Numbered from the stretch's first letter, positions 1 to 8,755 are shown. The stretch: 64,000 nt of DNA from Streptomyces sp. NBC_01335 (GCF_035953295.1 NZ_CP108370.1:3563001-3627000), one strand, 5' to 3'. Numbers and translations are program-made. Notes: generated by a model not told the origin, from the letters alone.

Positions 1-35
1 CCGGCTGCTGCGGCGACCGCCGCGTTCACGTCCAT
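1..35 (-). CDS. phoR: PhoR sensor kinase, N-terminal end only (runs off the left edge)
   Basis: Only the first codons are present. Read on the minus strand from the ATG at 33-35 they give MDVNAAVAAAA, the short start I recall for Streptomyces PhoR, the membrane sensor kinase of the PhoRP phosphate-starvation system. The gene is divergent from phoU, as in other Streptomyces, and the two share the upstream region with the PHO box at 110-142. Too little is present to judge any domain, so the call rests on the N-terminus and the neighbour. Confidence 0.75.
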   Translation of the reverse strand, partial: MDVNAAVAAAA

Positions 36-109
36 GTCGTCCAGGTTATGCGTCGATGCGCACGCCCTCACAGCCATACGAGTGCCATCTCGAACACTCG
101 TCGCCCAGA

Positions 110-142
110 GTTCACCGAGGGTATGGGGATGGTTCACTTCTG
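110..142 (+). promoter_or_regulatory. PHO box: 11-bp direct repeat units for PhoP
   Basis: Three consecutive 11-nt units are visible: GTTCACCGAGG (110-120), GTATGGGGATG (121-131) and GTTCACTTCTG (132-142). The first and third carry the GTTCA core typical of Streptomyces PhoP direct-repeat units; the middle one is degenerate. The site lies between the divergent phoR and phoU starts, which fits phosphate-starvation control of both transcripts. PhoP binding is inferred, not shown. Confidence 0.75.
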
Positions 143-231
143 CGGTCCGATCGCGACGCGTTCCGGGCGCACCGTGGGAGCGTGGGGTTCGACCCAGAGA
201 CCCCGGCCCCCAGGACTGGAGAGGGACTTCC

Positions 232-909
232 ATGCGCGACGCCTACCACGAGGAACTCGACTCGATCGGCGAGGACCTGGTCGAGATGGCCCGGCTCGTC
301 GGGTCGGCGATCGGACGGGCCACCACGGCCATGCTCGACGCCGACCTCACTCTCGCGGAGACCGTCATCGCCGCGGACCAGAGGGTCGACGACCTCCAGC
401 ACGAACTGGAGGCGCGCGCCATCGCCCTCCTCGCCCGGCAGCAGCCGGTCGCGACCGATCTGCGGATCGTCGTCACCTCGCTGCGCATGAGCGCCGACCT
501 GGAGCGCTCGGGCGACCTCGCCCAGCACGTCGCCAAGCTGGCCCGGCTCCGCTTCCCGGACAAGGCCGTCCCGCACGACCTGCACGCCACGATCCTGGAG
601 ATGGGACAGCTGGCGCAGCGGCTGATGGCGAAGGCCGCCGAGGTGATCATCACCAAGGACGTCGACCTCGCCCTCCAGCTGGAGCAGGACGACGACGAGA
701 TGGACCTGCTGCACCGCGCGCTCTTCCAGCACCTGATGGACGACCGGTGGAAGCACGGCATCGAGACGGCGGTCGACGTGACCCTGCTCGGCCGCTACTA
801 CGAGCGCTTCGCCGACCACGCGGTCTCGGTCGCCAAGCGGGTCGTCTACCTGGTGACGGGCGAGCACGCCGACGAGCTCCAGTCCCCGACCTCGGTCGAG
901 GGCGCGTAA
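232..909 (+). CDS. phoU: PhoU, phosphate uptake / Pho signalling regulator
   Basis: The 225-residue protein has the all-helical PhoU architecture of two related three-helix bundles. Visible family features include LRIVVTSLRMSADLERSGDLA in the first bundle and the matching YYERFADHAVSVAKRV in the second. PhoU proteins are cytoplasmic, peripherally membrane-associated regulators that damp PhoR activity and phosphate uptake. The ATG at 232 was chosen because a purine-rich GAGAGGGA lies about 10 nt upstream; the longer frame upstream is arginine-rich read-through. The gene is divergent from phoR and lies 90 nt downstream of a PHO box, so it should be induced by low phosphate. mtpA follows in the same direction after about 290 nt. 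Confidence 0.95.
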   Translation: MRDAYHEELDSIGEDLVEMARLVGSAIGRATTAMLDADLTLAETVIAADQRVDDLQHELEARAIALLARQQPVATDLRIVVTSLRMSADLERSGDLAQHVAKLARLRFPDKAVPHDLHATILEMGQLAQRLMAKAAEVIITKDVDLALQLEQDDDEMDLLHRALFQHLMDDRWKHGIETAVDVTLLGRYYERFADHAVSVAKRVVYLVTGEHADELQSPTSVEGA

Positions 910-1196
910 CCGGAGCGGGCGGACGGGGCGGGTCGGCGTGGGCGCACGCCCCCGTACCGCCCGGTTCCGCTCCGTACCGCCCGCAGTGCGATCCGGCGCG
1001 CGACGGCGCCGGCGGGCCGTGCGGAGGGGCACGGAATCTCTGCGCGTGTGCGCCGTTGATGCGCCCGCCCGGCTGGGCATGCAATGGACGGGGGCCGGGA
1101 CCGATCCCGTACGCCCCCTGTCGTGCGCACCGGGCGTACGACACCGGCGCGGCGGCTCTCCCGCCCCGCCCGGTGGTACGCGTTGAGGAGGACTTC

Positions 1197-1346
1197 ATGG
1201 CACATGCGGCCGATTCCCCCCTGCCCGACCCCGAGCAGGAGACCCCGACCGAAGTGGTGCGCCTGACCGTGCTCGGCGCCTGCGGCTGCGGCTCCGGCTG
1301 CGGCTGCGGCTGCCAGTCCGGTTCGCCCTGCCAGTGCGGCGGCTGA
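1197..1346 (+). CDS. mtpA: Small Cys-rich metallothionein-like peptide (MtpA)
   Basis: This is a 49-residue peptide with an acidic N-terminal half and a C-terminal tail, ACGCGSGCGCGCQSGSPCQC, holding seven cysteines in CxC and CxxC spacing among glycines, as expected of a small metal-binding peptide. The ATG at 1197 has a strong GAGGAGG ribosome binding site. A cysteine-rich metallothionein gene downstream of phoU in S. coelicolor is known as mtpA and is part of the PhoP regulon; position and composition match. Metal specificity cannot be read from the sequence. A long hairpin follows at 1367-1415. Confidence 0.8.
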   Translation: MAHAADSPLPDPEQETPTEVVRLTVLGACGCGSGCGCGCQSGSPCQCGG

Positions 1347-1366
1347 CCGGCCCCGATCCGGAGGAC

Positions 1367-1415
1367 GGCCACCGGCTGTACGACGGCGCGTCGCGTCGGC
1401 GTACAGCCGGTGGCC
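1367..1415. terminator. Bidirectional terminator hairpin between mtpA and the MFS gene
   Basis: Two perfectly complementary 16-nt arms (GGCCACCGGCTGTACG at 1367-1382 and its reverse complement at 1400-1415) enclose a 17-nt loop between two convergent genes. There is no T-tract on either side, which is usual for Streptomyces terminators. Confidence 0.75.
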
Positions 1416-1512
1416 GCTCAGGCAGGGTGGTGACAGGCGTAGTCGGCCATGACCCGGAGGAGCCGGGGCGCGGGCATCCGCGGCTCCGGAGCCGACGCGG
1501 TCCCGCCGCCCG

Positions 1513-2862
1513 TCACGCCTGCGCCTGAAGAGGCTGGTCTCCGGCGTCGAAGCGCGCGGTCGGCTCGACGGCAGGGGCCGGTACGGCCGGCTGGCCGGTC
1601 TCCACGATGCGGCCTGCGGGCGCCCGGCCTTCCTGCTCCTCGTCCGCCGACAGATCCCGCATCAGCAGCCAGTAGCCGAGGGCGGTCGCCGTACCGAGCA
1701 GGGCGCAGGTCATCCAGAGCCAGGACGCGCCCCAGTGGTCGATCACGACGCCGGACATCAGCGGGGCGATCAGCGCCGCCACCGACCAGGACATCGTGTA
1801 CACCCCCTGGTAGCGGCCCCGGCCCTGGGCGGGCGACAGCTTCACCACCAGACCGGACTGGGTCGGGGCGTTGACGATCTCGCCCAGGGTCCAGACGCAC
1901 ACCGTCAGCGCGTACGCGGCGACCGAGCCCGCGAAGGCCGTCAGGCCGAACCCGTACCCCAGGAAGATCGTGGAAACGATGAGGAGTTGACGCGGGTCAC
2001 GGCTCTCGAGGAACCGGGAGACCGGGATCTGGAGCACGACGATGAGCAGGCCGTTGACGGCGATCGCGGTACCGAAGTCGGAGCTGGTGAGCCCGTCCGC
2101 GCCCATGGCCACGGGCAGGCCCACGTACCCCTGCTGGGTGATCAGCGCGACCAGGAACGACAGGCCGACCACCCCCATGAACCGCCCGTCCCGCAGCACG
2201 TCCGCGAGCCGGATCCCGGCAGGCCCGGCGGCCCGACCGCCGGAGGCCGACGCCACCGGGGCGTGGTCAGGCCGGGACTCCGGCACCTTCAGGAAGACGA
2301 CGGCGGCGCAGCACAGCGTCAGCAGCGCCTCGACGAAGAAGCCGATCCGGTAGCTGTACTCGGCGATGAACCCCGCCCCCGCGGAGGAGACGGCGAAGCC
2401 GAGGTTGATGGCCCAGTAGTTCAGGGAGAAGGCCCGCACCCGGTCCTTCGGCGGCACGATGTCCGCCATCATCGCCTGGACGGCGGGGCGTGAGGCGTTG
2501 CTCGCCATACCGACGACGAACGCGACGCCCGCGATGGCGACCGGGTTCTCCATCAGCCCGAGCACCGCCACCGAGAGGGCCGTCGAGACCTGCGCGATCA
2601 GCATGGTCGGCCGTCGCCCGAACCGGTCGGCCATCACCCCGGCGCCGAGCGAGGAGATGACCCCGCCGAGACCGTGCAGGGAGGCCACCAGGCCCGCGTA
2701 CGAGGCGGAGTAGCCCCGGTCCAGCGTCAGGTAGAGCGCCATGAAGGTGGCGACGAACGCCCCGAGCCGGTTGACCAGCGTGCTGGTCCACAGCCACCAG
2801 AACTCCCGGGGCATCCCGGACACCGCGCCGTGCGCGGCTCTCCGTAGACCGGCGACAGACAT
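1513..2862 (-). CDS. MFS drug/metabolite efflux transporter
   Basis: The 449-residue protein has about 12 hydrophobic segments. A conserved loop motif, MADRFGRRPTML, lies between helices 2 and 3 (DRxGRR, the major-facilitator signature). Overall it resembles the multidrug-type antiporter branch. The start is set at MSVAGLRRAA; the longer frame upstream (to 3078) is low-complexity and lacks membrane character. Substrate cannot be inferred. The gene is divergent from gpmA, and a perfect 23-bp palindrome (2983-3005) lies about 120 nt upstream of the start, which could be a repressor operator. It converges on mtpA with a shared hairpin between. Confidence 0.85.
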   Translation of the reverse strand: MSVAGLRRAAHGAVSGMPREFWWLWTSTLVNRLGAFVATFMALYLTLDRGYSASYAGLVASLHGLGGVISSLGAGVMADRFGRRPTMLIAQVSTALSVAVLGLMENPVAIAGVAFVVGMASNASRPAVQAMMADIVPPKDRVRAFSLNYWAINLGFAVSSAGAGFIAEYSYRIGFFVEALLTLCCAAVVFLKVPESRPDHAPVASASGGRAAGPAGIRLADVLRDGRFMGVVGLSFLVALITQQGYVGLPVAMGADGLTSSDFGTAIAVNGLLIVVLQIPVSRFLESRDPRQLLIVSTIFLGYGFGLTAFAGSVAAYALTVCVWTLGEIVNAPTQSGLVVKLSPAQGRGRYQGVYTMSWSVAALIAPLMSGVVIDHWGASWLWMTCALLGTATALGYWLLMRDLSADEEQEGRAPAGRIVETGQPAVPAPAVEPTARFDAGDQPLQAQA

Positions 2863-2982
2863 GCGGGTACCCCCAGGTGGCGCGAGCGGGAACAGGTGCG
2901 GGACGAGTGCCGCACGGACGCGCCCGGTAAGCGGTACGGCAGCTGATCGAACATTACGAAGAGCGGCTTCCCGACCGCCACT

Positions 2983-3005
2983 CGATTGACGGCAGCCGTC
3001 AATCG
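2983..3005. promoter_or_regulatory. Perfect 23-bp palindrome, candidate operator
   Basis: CGATTGACGGC, one central A, then GCCGTCAATCG: 11-bp arms with no mismatch, in the roughly 320-bp region between the divergent MFS and gpmA genes. The size and symmetry are those of a TetR- or GntR-class operator. No cognate regulator is encoded nearby. The rest of the 2863-3185 gap shows nothing else I can name. Confidence 0.5.
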
Positions 3006-3185
3006 TCGGCCCGGCGGGGTGCGGCTCGCTGCCCAGGTGGGGCGCGGGGCGGGGCCTGGACAGTGGCCTTCGGGCCACCCTCCGGCGCCCCTCATGTGCG
3101 CCCCTCGCCGCTCGCCTGTGTACCTGTTTGTCCGTCCAGTGGCCGGACGCGCGAAGGGGGTACAGGTTCGATTACGCTCGGGCTC

Positions 3186-3947
3186 ATGGCCGACGCGACG
3201 TACAAGCTGATCCTCCTCCGCCACGGCGAGAGCGAATGGAACGCGAAGAACCTGTTCACCGGTTGGGTGGACGTGAACCTCACCGAAAAGGGCGAGAAGG
3301 AAGCGGTGCGCGGCGGTGAGCTGCTCAAGGACGCCGGGCTGCTCCCGGACGTCCTGCACACCTCCCTCCAGAAGCGCGCCATCCGCACGGCGCAGCTCGC
3401 GCTGGAGGCCGCCGACCGCCACTGGATCCCCGTCCACCGCTCCTGGCGGCTGAACGAGCGCCACTACGGCGCGCTCCAGGGCAAGGACAAGGCGCAGACC
3501 CTCGCCGAGTTCGGCGAGGAGCAGTTCATGCTGTGGCGCCGCTCCTACGACACCCCGCCGCCGGCCCTCGAGGACGGCACGGAGTTCTCGCAGAGCGACG
3601 ACCCGCGCTACGCGACGATCCCCACCGAGCTGCGCCCGCGCACCGAGTGCCTCAAGGACGTTGTCGTCCGCATGCTGCCGTACTGGTACGACGGCATCGT
3701 CCCGGACCTGCTCGACGGCAAGACCGTCCTCGTCGCCGCCCACGGCAACAGCCTCCGCGGCCTGGTCAAGCACCTGGACGGCATCTCCGACGAGGAGATC
3801 TCGGGCCTCAACATCCCGACCGGCATCCCGCTCGTCTACGAGCTCGACGCCGACTTCAAGCCGATCAAGCCGGGCGGCACGTACCTCGACCCCGACGCGG
3901 CCAAGGCCGCCATCGAGGCCGTGAAGAACCAGGGCAAGAAGAAGTAA
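3186..3947 (+). CDS. gpmA: 2,3-bisphosphoglycerate-dependent phosphoglycerate mutase
   Basis: This is a 253-residue cofactor-dependent phosphoglycerate mutase that interconverts 3- and 2-phosphoglycerate in glycolysis. The phosphohistidine motif RHGESEWN is at residues 12-19 (His13), followed by [17 protein letters not shown] and the second catalytic histidine in AAHGNSLRG near residue 186. The length is normal for the family. The ATG at 3186 matches the usual start a few residues before the first catalytic motif. A stable hairpin with a short T run follows, so it is probably monocistronic. Confidence 0.97.
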   Translation: MADATYKLILLRHGESEWNAKNLFTGWVDVNLTEKGEKEAVRGGELLKDAGLLPDVLHTSLQKRAIRTAQLALEAADRHWIPVHRSWRLNERHYGALQGKDKAQTLAEFGEEQFMLWRRSYDTPPPALEDGTEFSQSDDPRYATIPTELRPRTECLKDVVVRMLPYWYDGIVPDLLDGKTVLVAAHGNSLRGLVKHLDGISDEEISGLNIPTGIPLVYELDADFKPIKPGGTYLDPDAAKAAIEAVKNQGKKK

Positions 3948-3960
3948 ATTCCGCGATCGT

Positions 3961-3995
3961 GCCCCCGGTCCGCGCGTACGGCGCGGGGCGGGGGC
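3961..3995 (+). terminator. Rho-independent terminator of gpmA
   Basis: The outer arms GCCCCCG / CGGGGGC and inner arms CGCGC / GCGCG surround GTACG, and ATTTT follows directly. The hairpin begins 13 nt after the gpmA stop codon. Confidence 0.75.
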
Positions 3996-4159
3996 ATTTT
4001 CGTGGCCCCGACCTGCCCCGCCGCAGGCCATGGACGCGTGTCCGAGTCCCCGGGAGGCTGCGACCGTCCCGCCGGCTTCCACCTCCCTCCCGGTGGGGCC
4101 GGTCCGGTGCCTCAGGAGTGGCTGCGCCGTACACGCGAACTGCCCTACTCTCAGCCGTC

Positions 4160-4708
4160 ATGAAGATGGATCAAGCCGGGCAGGCCGAATCCGCGGCACC
4201 GGACACCGCCCTGTTCGACTACCTCCCGACCGCCGCGGACTACGACAAGGCCCGGACGAGGTTCTCCCTCAGGACCCGGCACGGCCTCACCGGTGGTCTG
4301 TGGCTTCCCGCGTTGTTCGGGGCCGCGATCATCACCACCCGCACACTGTCCTGGCACTTCGGCACAGCTAGGACGATCGGCGTCAGCGTGGTCGGCGTCA
4401 TCGCCCTCTTCTACGTGCGACAGCGGGTCCGCAGGAACCGGACACGGACCCAGTACGAGGAGCACGCGGCTCTCGGGCGCTGCCGCACGACGCTCACCGC
4501 CGACGGGCTGACCACCACCGGCTCGTCCGGGGAGAACAGCGGCACCACCAGCTGGAACACCTACCCGTGGTGGTTCGAGACGCCCGATCTGTTCGTCCTC
4601 ACGGGCAGCGCGGAGTACTTCTTCGTCGTACCCAAGCGCGGTGCGCGTTCTCCCGAGGACCTGGTCCGGGCCCGCGCACTCTTCGCACAGCACCTTCGGC
4701 GCGTCTGA
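4160..4708 (+). CDS. YcxB-like membrane protein
   Basis: The 182-residue protein has a short cytoplasmic N-terminus and two closely spaced membrane segments (about residues 45-85, LPALFGAAIITTR and GVSVVGVIALFYV). A soluble C-terminal domain ends in a segment (SWNTYPWWFETPDLFVL, then YFFVVPKRG) typical of the YcxB family. Function is unknown for the family. It appears monocistronic between gpmA and the glycosyltransferase. The start ATGAAGATGGA is chosen from the ORF limits and from where the acidic N-terminus begins; a clear ribosome binding site is not visible. Confidence 0.7.
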   Translation: MKMDQAGQAESAAPDTALFDYLPTAADYDKARTRFSLRTRHGLTGGLWLPALFGAAIITTRTLSWHFGTARTIGVSVVGVIALFYVRQRVRRNRTRTQYEEHAALGRCRTTLTADGLTTTGSSGENSGTTSWNTYPWWFETPDLFVLTGSAEYFFVVPKRGARSPEDLVRARALFAQHLRRV

Positions 4709-4857
4709 GCGCCGGCCCGACCCGGCCCAGGGCCCGCCTCGCGTGCCGTCCGTGAAAGTACTGCCACACCCGGGCGTTTGGGCCGATCGGCCGTGGCCGC
4801 CCCTCACGAAGGAGTAACGGCCGCAACTACCGGCCTCCCGGCGCTGTCTTGCCGTTC

Positions 4858-6123
4858 ATGAAGATCTCCTTTCTCATTCACAACGCGTACGGGATCGGGG
4901 GGACGATCTCCACCACGTTCAACCTGGCCCACGCACTGGCCGAGCGGCACGAGGTGGAGATCGTCTCGGTCAACCGGCACCGGGAGGTGCCCGCGTTCAC
5001 GCTCGATCCGCGCATCCGGCTGCGGCCGCTGATCGACCTGCGGCGGGAGAAGGACCACCCGCTGTTCGGGCAGCCGTCGAAGGCGTTCCCGCGCGCGGAG
5101 AACCGGTACGGGCAGTACAACGCGCTGACGGACCGCCGGATCGCCGAGTTCCTGACGGGCACGGACGCCGACGTCGCCATCGGTACGCGTGCCGGGCTCA
5201 ACGTGCACCTCGCGCTCCAGGCCCCCGACCGCACCGTGCGGGTCGGGCAGGAGCATCTCACCGTGGAGAGCCACCCGCCCGCGCTGCGCCGGGTGCTGCG
5301 CCGGGCGTACCGGCGGCTGGACGCGCTGACCACCGTCTCGGACGCGGACGCGGACGCCTACCGGCGGACGATGCGGCTGCCGGGGGTACGCGTCGAGGCG
5401 CTGCCCAACAGCGTGCCGGACCCCGTGCTCCCGCCCGCCGACGGAAACGCGCGGATCGTGGTCGCGGCCGGGCGGCTGGTGCGGGTGAAGCGGTACGACC
5501 TGCTCATCGAGGCGTTCGCGAAGGTGGCCGCCGAGCGTCCCGACTGGCAGCTGCGGATCTACGGCCGGGGCGAGGAGCACGACCGGCTGCGACGCCTGGT
5601 GGACGAACTCGCCCTGCACAACAACGTGTTCCTGATGGGCGCCGCCGCACCCATGGAGGCCGAGTGGGTCAAGGGGTCGATCGCGGCGGCGACTTCGAGC
5701 TTCGAGCCGTTCGGCATGACGATCGTCGAGGCGATGCGCTGTGGGCTCCCCGTGGTGAGCACCGACTGCCCGCACGGGCCCGCCGAGATCATCCGGCCCG
5801 GGGAGGACGGCCGGCTGGTCCCGGTCGGAAACCGGGACGCGCTGGCCGCCGCGCTGCTGGACCTCGTCCGCGACGACGAGCTGCGCCGCCGGATGGGCCG
5901 CGCCGCGCTGGACAACTCCCGCCGGTACGCGCCCGGTCCGGTCGTCGCGCGGGCGGAGGCCCTGTTCGAGGGGCTGGCCACCGCCCGGACCACCGGGCGC
6001 CCCGCCGCACCGGACACCGGCACCGCTCTGGCGCTCGGTCCGCGCGGGTACGCGGCCCGGGACACCCTGGAGGCGGGGGCCCGCACCCTGCTGAAGACCG
6101 TACGGAAGGCGAAGCGGCGATGA
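4858..6123 (+). CDS. GT4-family glycosyltransferase
   Basis: This 421-residue GT-B glycosyltransferase begins with a Rossmann strand and glycine loop (MKISFLIHNAYGIGGT). Its C-terminal donor domain contains VVAAGRLVRVKRYDLLIEAF and the family-4 E-x7-E element in FEPFGMTIVEAMRCGLPVV. Such enzymes move a sugar from a nucleotide-sugar to envelope or small-molecule acceptors; the acceptor is not identifiable. ATG 4858 is used; an in-frame TTG three codons earlier is possible, and the nearest good Shine-Dalgarno (GAAGGAG) is too far away to decide. The stop overlaps the next start as ATGA, so the two genes are translationally coupled. Confidence 0.85.
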   Translation: MKISFLIHNAYGIGGTISTTFNLAHALAERHEVEIVSVNRHREVPAFTLDPRIRLRPLIDLRREKDHPLFGQPSKAFPRAENRYGQYNALTDRRIAEFLTGTDADVAIGTRAGLNVHLALQAPDRTVRVGQEHLTVESHPPALRRVLRRAYRRLDALTTVSDADADAYRRTMRLPGVRVEALPNSVPDPVLPPADGNARIVVAAGRLVRVKRYDLLIEAFAKVAAERPDWQLRIYGRGEEHDRLRRLVDELALHNNVFLMGAAAPMEAEWVKGSIAAATSSFEPFGMTIVEAMRCGLPVVSTDCPHGPAEIIRPGEDGRLVPVGNRDALAAALLDLVRDDELRRRMGRAALDNSRRYAPGPVVARAEALFEGLATARTTGRPAAPDTGTALALGPRGYAARDTLEAGARTLLKTVRKAKRR

Positions 6124-7052
6124 CGGAGACGAAGGCGAACGCGGCGGAGGACACCGGGCCGGCGCGGGACGGCGGCACGACAGCCGTCCCGGACCAACTC
6201 CCGCGCGCCGCTTGCTCGGTGGACCGGGACGGCCGGATGGTGGTGCGGTTCGGGTTCGAGCCCCGTACGGCCGAACGCCCGCGGCTGCTCCTGCGGTTGC
6301 GCCCCCCGAAGGGGAAGCCGGAGTCGATCACCCGGCTGGTCGACCTGGAGCCGGACCAGCCGGATCAGCCTGACGAGCCGGGTGGACGGCCCGGCGCCCT
6401 CCCTGGTGATCCGGAGCGCTCCTGGCGGGCCGTGCTCGAACCGGTCCCGGCGCTGGCGGAGGGGCGGTGGGACCTCTTCGTCCTCCCCGAGCCGGACGCG
6501 GAGCGTACGCCGCTGCTCGCGGGAGTACGCGACCTGCGGGCGCTGTTGGCCGGCCGCGAGCCGGGGCGGACGACGTTGCCGCTCGCGGTACGGGTGCCGT
6601 TCGCCACGCCGGACGGGACCCTCGCCGTACGGACCTGGCTGCGGTCGGCCCACGTCGAGGTGGACCGCATCGAGGTCGGTGCCGAGTCGACCACCGTACG
6701 CGCGCGGCTCTTCGGGCCCCGGCCGGGTACCGGCTCGGCGGCCCTGCTGCGGCTGCGGGGAGCGGCCGGCGAGGTGCGCGAGACCGAGCTGCACGCGGAT
6801 GGCGGCGACGGCGTGCGGTTCACCTTCTCCCAGCGGGAGTTGGTGGACGTACCCGGTGGCGGTGCGGGCGTGTGGGACGTGCTCGTACGGACGGAGGCGG
6901 GCGCGCGGCCGATCCGGGTGGCGCGTCTGCTGGACGACGTCGCGGACCGCAAGAAGGTGTACGTCCATCCGGCGGTCAGCCTCAACGGCACTACGGCCCG
7001 CACCTATTACACGCTGGACAACGAACTGTCGGTGGAGGTCACGACCGACTGA
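6120..7052 (+). CDS. Conserved hypothetical protein coupled to the glycosyltransferase
   Basis: The start codon overlaps the stop of the glycosyltransferase (ATGA), so the two are one operon. The 310-residue product has no signal peptide or membrane segment. After about 25 low-complexity residues it is rich in short beta-strand-like segments with repeated VRTWL / VRARLFGP / VWDVLVRTEAG patterns, suggesting tandem beta-sandwich modules, and ends in a Tyr/Thr-rich tail (RTYYTLDNELSVEV). Similar beta modules occur beside or fused to envelope-polymer glycosyltransferases, so a substrate-binding or polymer-synthesis accessory role is plausible, but I recognise no named domain. Confidence 0.7.
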   Translation: MTETKANAAEDTGPARDGGTTAVPDQLPRAACSVDRDGRMVVRFGFEPRTAERPRLLLRLRPPKGKPESITRLVDLEPDQPDQPDEPGGRPGALPGDPERSWRAVLEPVPALAEGRWDLFVLPEPDAERTPLLAGVRDLRALLAGREPGRTTLPLAVRVPFATPDGTLAVRTWLRSAHVEVDRIEVGAESTTVRARLFGPRPGTGSAALLRLRGAAGEVRETELHADGGDGVRFTFSQRELVDVPGGGAGVWDVLVRTEAGARPIRVARLLDDVADRKKVYVHPAVSLNGTTARTYYTLDNELSVEVTTD

Positions 7053-7218
7053 CGCTCCGTCCGATGTCGCGGGAGGGGGTGGACGTCCCGGTGTGCTCGG
7101 GTCCGCCACCCACTACCGTGGGGGGCGCCTTTCCGGAGCCCGGCGCGGACGCGTACCCGGGCCCCGCCGACGGGGCGCACCTTGCCGGCCGAGGCACAAG
7201 GAGATCGGGGAGAACACT

Positions 7219-7467
7219 GTGGGCGAGTCTCTGAAGACCTTCGTCGGTGGTACCGAGGTGGAGGTCCCCAACAGCATCCCGGCCATCCGCGCCGCGCTCC
7301 CCGACGGGAGACGCGACGAGTTCGACCGCGCCGTCAACGAGGCGGGGGTGCACCAGATCCATGCCGTGATGCGGCACTGGATGCTGGAGGCGGTCCCCGA
7401 TCCCGAGGCCGAACGCATCCTGGACCGGCTGGCGCGGGACGAGGCCGAGAGGCGGAGCGTGGCTTGA
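7219..7467 (+). CDS. Small DUF6247-like protein, possible antitoxin
   Basis: The 82-residue protein starts with GTG 7219 behind a GGGGAGA ribosome binding site. The core IRAALPDGRRDEFDRAVNEA followed by HAVMRHWMLEAVP resembles the actinobacterial DUF6247 family of small helical proteins. It overlaps the next gene by 4 nt (TTGA), and the partner has a RelE-like C-terminus. Order and overlap suit an antitoxin first, toxin second arrangement. The assignment is by eye and no DNA-binding fold is obvious. Confidence 0.55.
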   Translation: MGESLKTFVGGTEVEVPNSIPAIRAALPDGRRDEFDRAVNEAGVHQIHAVMRHWMLEAVPDPEAERILDRLARDEAERRSVA

Positions 7468-7706
7468 GTTTCCGTATCTCCTACGCCCCGCCGGCCGATG
7501 ACACCCTGGCCAAGATGCGGGACGTCGAACCGTTCCGCGGCGAGATGGCCCGCACCCTGGGTCATGCGCCGTACGGTCACGGCTCCACGGCCGTGAAGGG
7601 CGAACGCGACCGCCGCGAGGCGACGGTGGCGGGCGCGATCGTCCTGTACTACGTCTCCGGTTCGGTGCTCACCGTCACCGTCGTCCGCCTCGTACCGCTG
7701 CCCTGA
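7464..7706 (+). CDS. RelE/ParE-like small protein, possible toxin
   Basis: The 80-residue frame begins at TTG 7464, overlapping the preceding stop codon. The N-terminus SFRISYAPPADDTLAKM matches the opening strand and helix of RelE-superfamily toxins. The C-terminal strands AGAIVLYYVSGSVLTVTVVRL match the usual pattern in which a hydrophobic strand is followed by a turn and a second strand ending the protein. The central basic catalytic region is short (KGERDRREA), so activity is uncertain. It is followed by a strong bidirectional hairpin. Confidence 0.5.
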   Translation: MSFRISYAPPADDTLAKMRDVEPFRGEMARTLGHAPYGHGSTAVKGERDRREATVAGAIVLYYVSGSVLTVTVVRLVPLP

Positions 7707-7753
7707 ACCCGGTCGGGGGCAGGGCAGCGGTACGGCACGGGGAGCACAGCCGG

Positions 7754-7795
7754 ACGGCCCGGCAGCGACGCCTGCGCGCGTCGCTGCCGGGCCGT
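7754..7795. terminator. Strong bidirectional terminator hairpin
   Basis: Perfect 17-nt arms (ACGGCCCGGCAGCGACG at 7754-7770 and its complement at 7779-7795) flank an 8-nt loop, between the convergent toxin-like gene and the lipoprotein gene. Confidence 0.8.
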
Positions 7796-7816
7796 CGCAC
7801 TTCGTCCGACGCCGCG

Positions 7817-8614
7817 TCAGCCGAGCTTCTTCACCTGCGCGTCGATGACCGGCTGCGGCTGCGTCAGCTTGACCTTCTTGCCCATGAAAGCGGTCACGTT
7901 GAGGGTGGTGAAGGTGCTCACCGTGCTGCCCTGGCGGACCACCGCGAGGTCGAACGGGACCTTCATCCCCTCCTGCTCCACCGCCATGGTCCACGCGGCC
8001 TGCTCCTCGCCGCCGGTCACCTTCTCCTCGGTGATCCCGGAGATCTTCTGGGCGTCGCCGCTCACGGTGACGCTGAAGCCCGAGGCACACGCGGTCGCGG
8101 CGGTGCGGACGGCGGCGAGGACGTCGGCCGCGCCCGTGCCCTCGTACGAGGAGAGCGTGAGCTCCGTGTGGTCCCCGCCCGTCACCGAGGCCGCAGCGTC
8201 GTCCGACGTGGCGTCGGCGCCGGTGGTCTTCGCCTCGGACTCGACACTGCGCGAGGTCGAGGCGACCGGCTTGCCCTGGGCCGCCGCGAACAGCGCCTGC
8301 GCGAAGGGCAGGCACGCGGCCTTGTCGACGGTGACGGCCTCGGGCTCGACGATGTCGTCGCCGGCGGCCTTCTCGATCTTGAGGTCCGCGACGTCACCCT
8401 GGACCAGCGCGGCCTTCTCCAGCTCGGCGGCGGTCAGCGCCTTGACCGGGGCCTGCTCCGCCCCGGCGGAAGCGGACGCGGAGGACTTCGAGGAGCCGGT
8501 CGCCTTGTCGGCGCTGTCCGATTCGTCCGAGGAGCCTCCACAAGCGGTGACCAGAAGGACCAGGGAGGCGACGGAGGCGGCGAGGGCGGATCGACGGACG
8601 GTGGCAGCGCGCAT
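7817..8614 (-). CDS. Secreted lipoprotein of unknown function
   Basis: The 265-residue protein has a classic lipoprotein signal: basic MRAATVRRS, a hydrophobic stretch, and lipobox LVTAC with Cys near residue 25. A Gly/Ser/Asp-rich linker to about residue 50 follows. The mature domain begins with LTAAELEKAALVQGDV and contains two conserved cysteines (KAACLPF and ATACASGF) that could form a disulfide, as in the PknH-sensor-like lipoproteins of actinobacteria. It is anchored to the outer face of the membrane. The ligand is unknown. The gene is probably monocistronic, with hairpin 7754-7795 downstream. Confidence 0.8.
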   Translation of the reverse strand: MRAATVRRSALAASVASLVLLVTACGGSSDESDSADKATGSSKSSASASAGAEQAPVKALTAAELEKAALVQGDVADLKIEKAAGDDIVEPEAVTVDKAACLPFAQALFAAAQGKPVASTSRSVESEAKTTGADATSDDAAASVTGGDHTELTLSSYEGTGAADVLAAVRTAATACASGFSVTVSGDAQKISGITEEKVTGGEEQAAWTMAVEQEGMKVPFDLAVVRQGSTVSTFTTLNVTAFMGKKVKLTQPQPVIDAQVKKLG

Positions 8615-8755
8615 GGTTCATTTCTCCTATTTCGGGAGCAACAACCCTTGCCCGGCTATCCGTTCACGCGGTCGCGGCAGGATCGTCGCACTGCGCGACA
8701 CTCTATGACCGAAAATTTGCCCGCCCGTGGTTCACCTTCACCCTCTGGCGTGATT

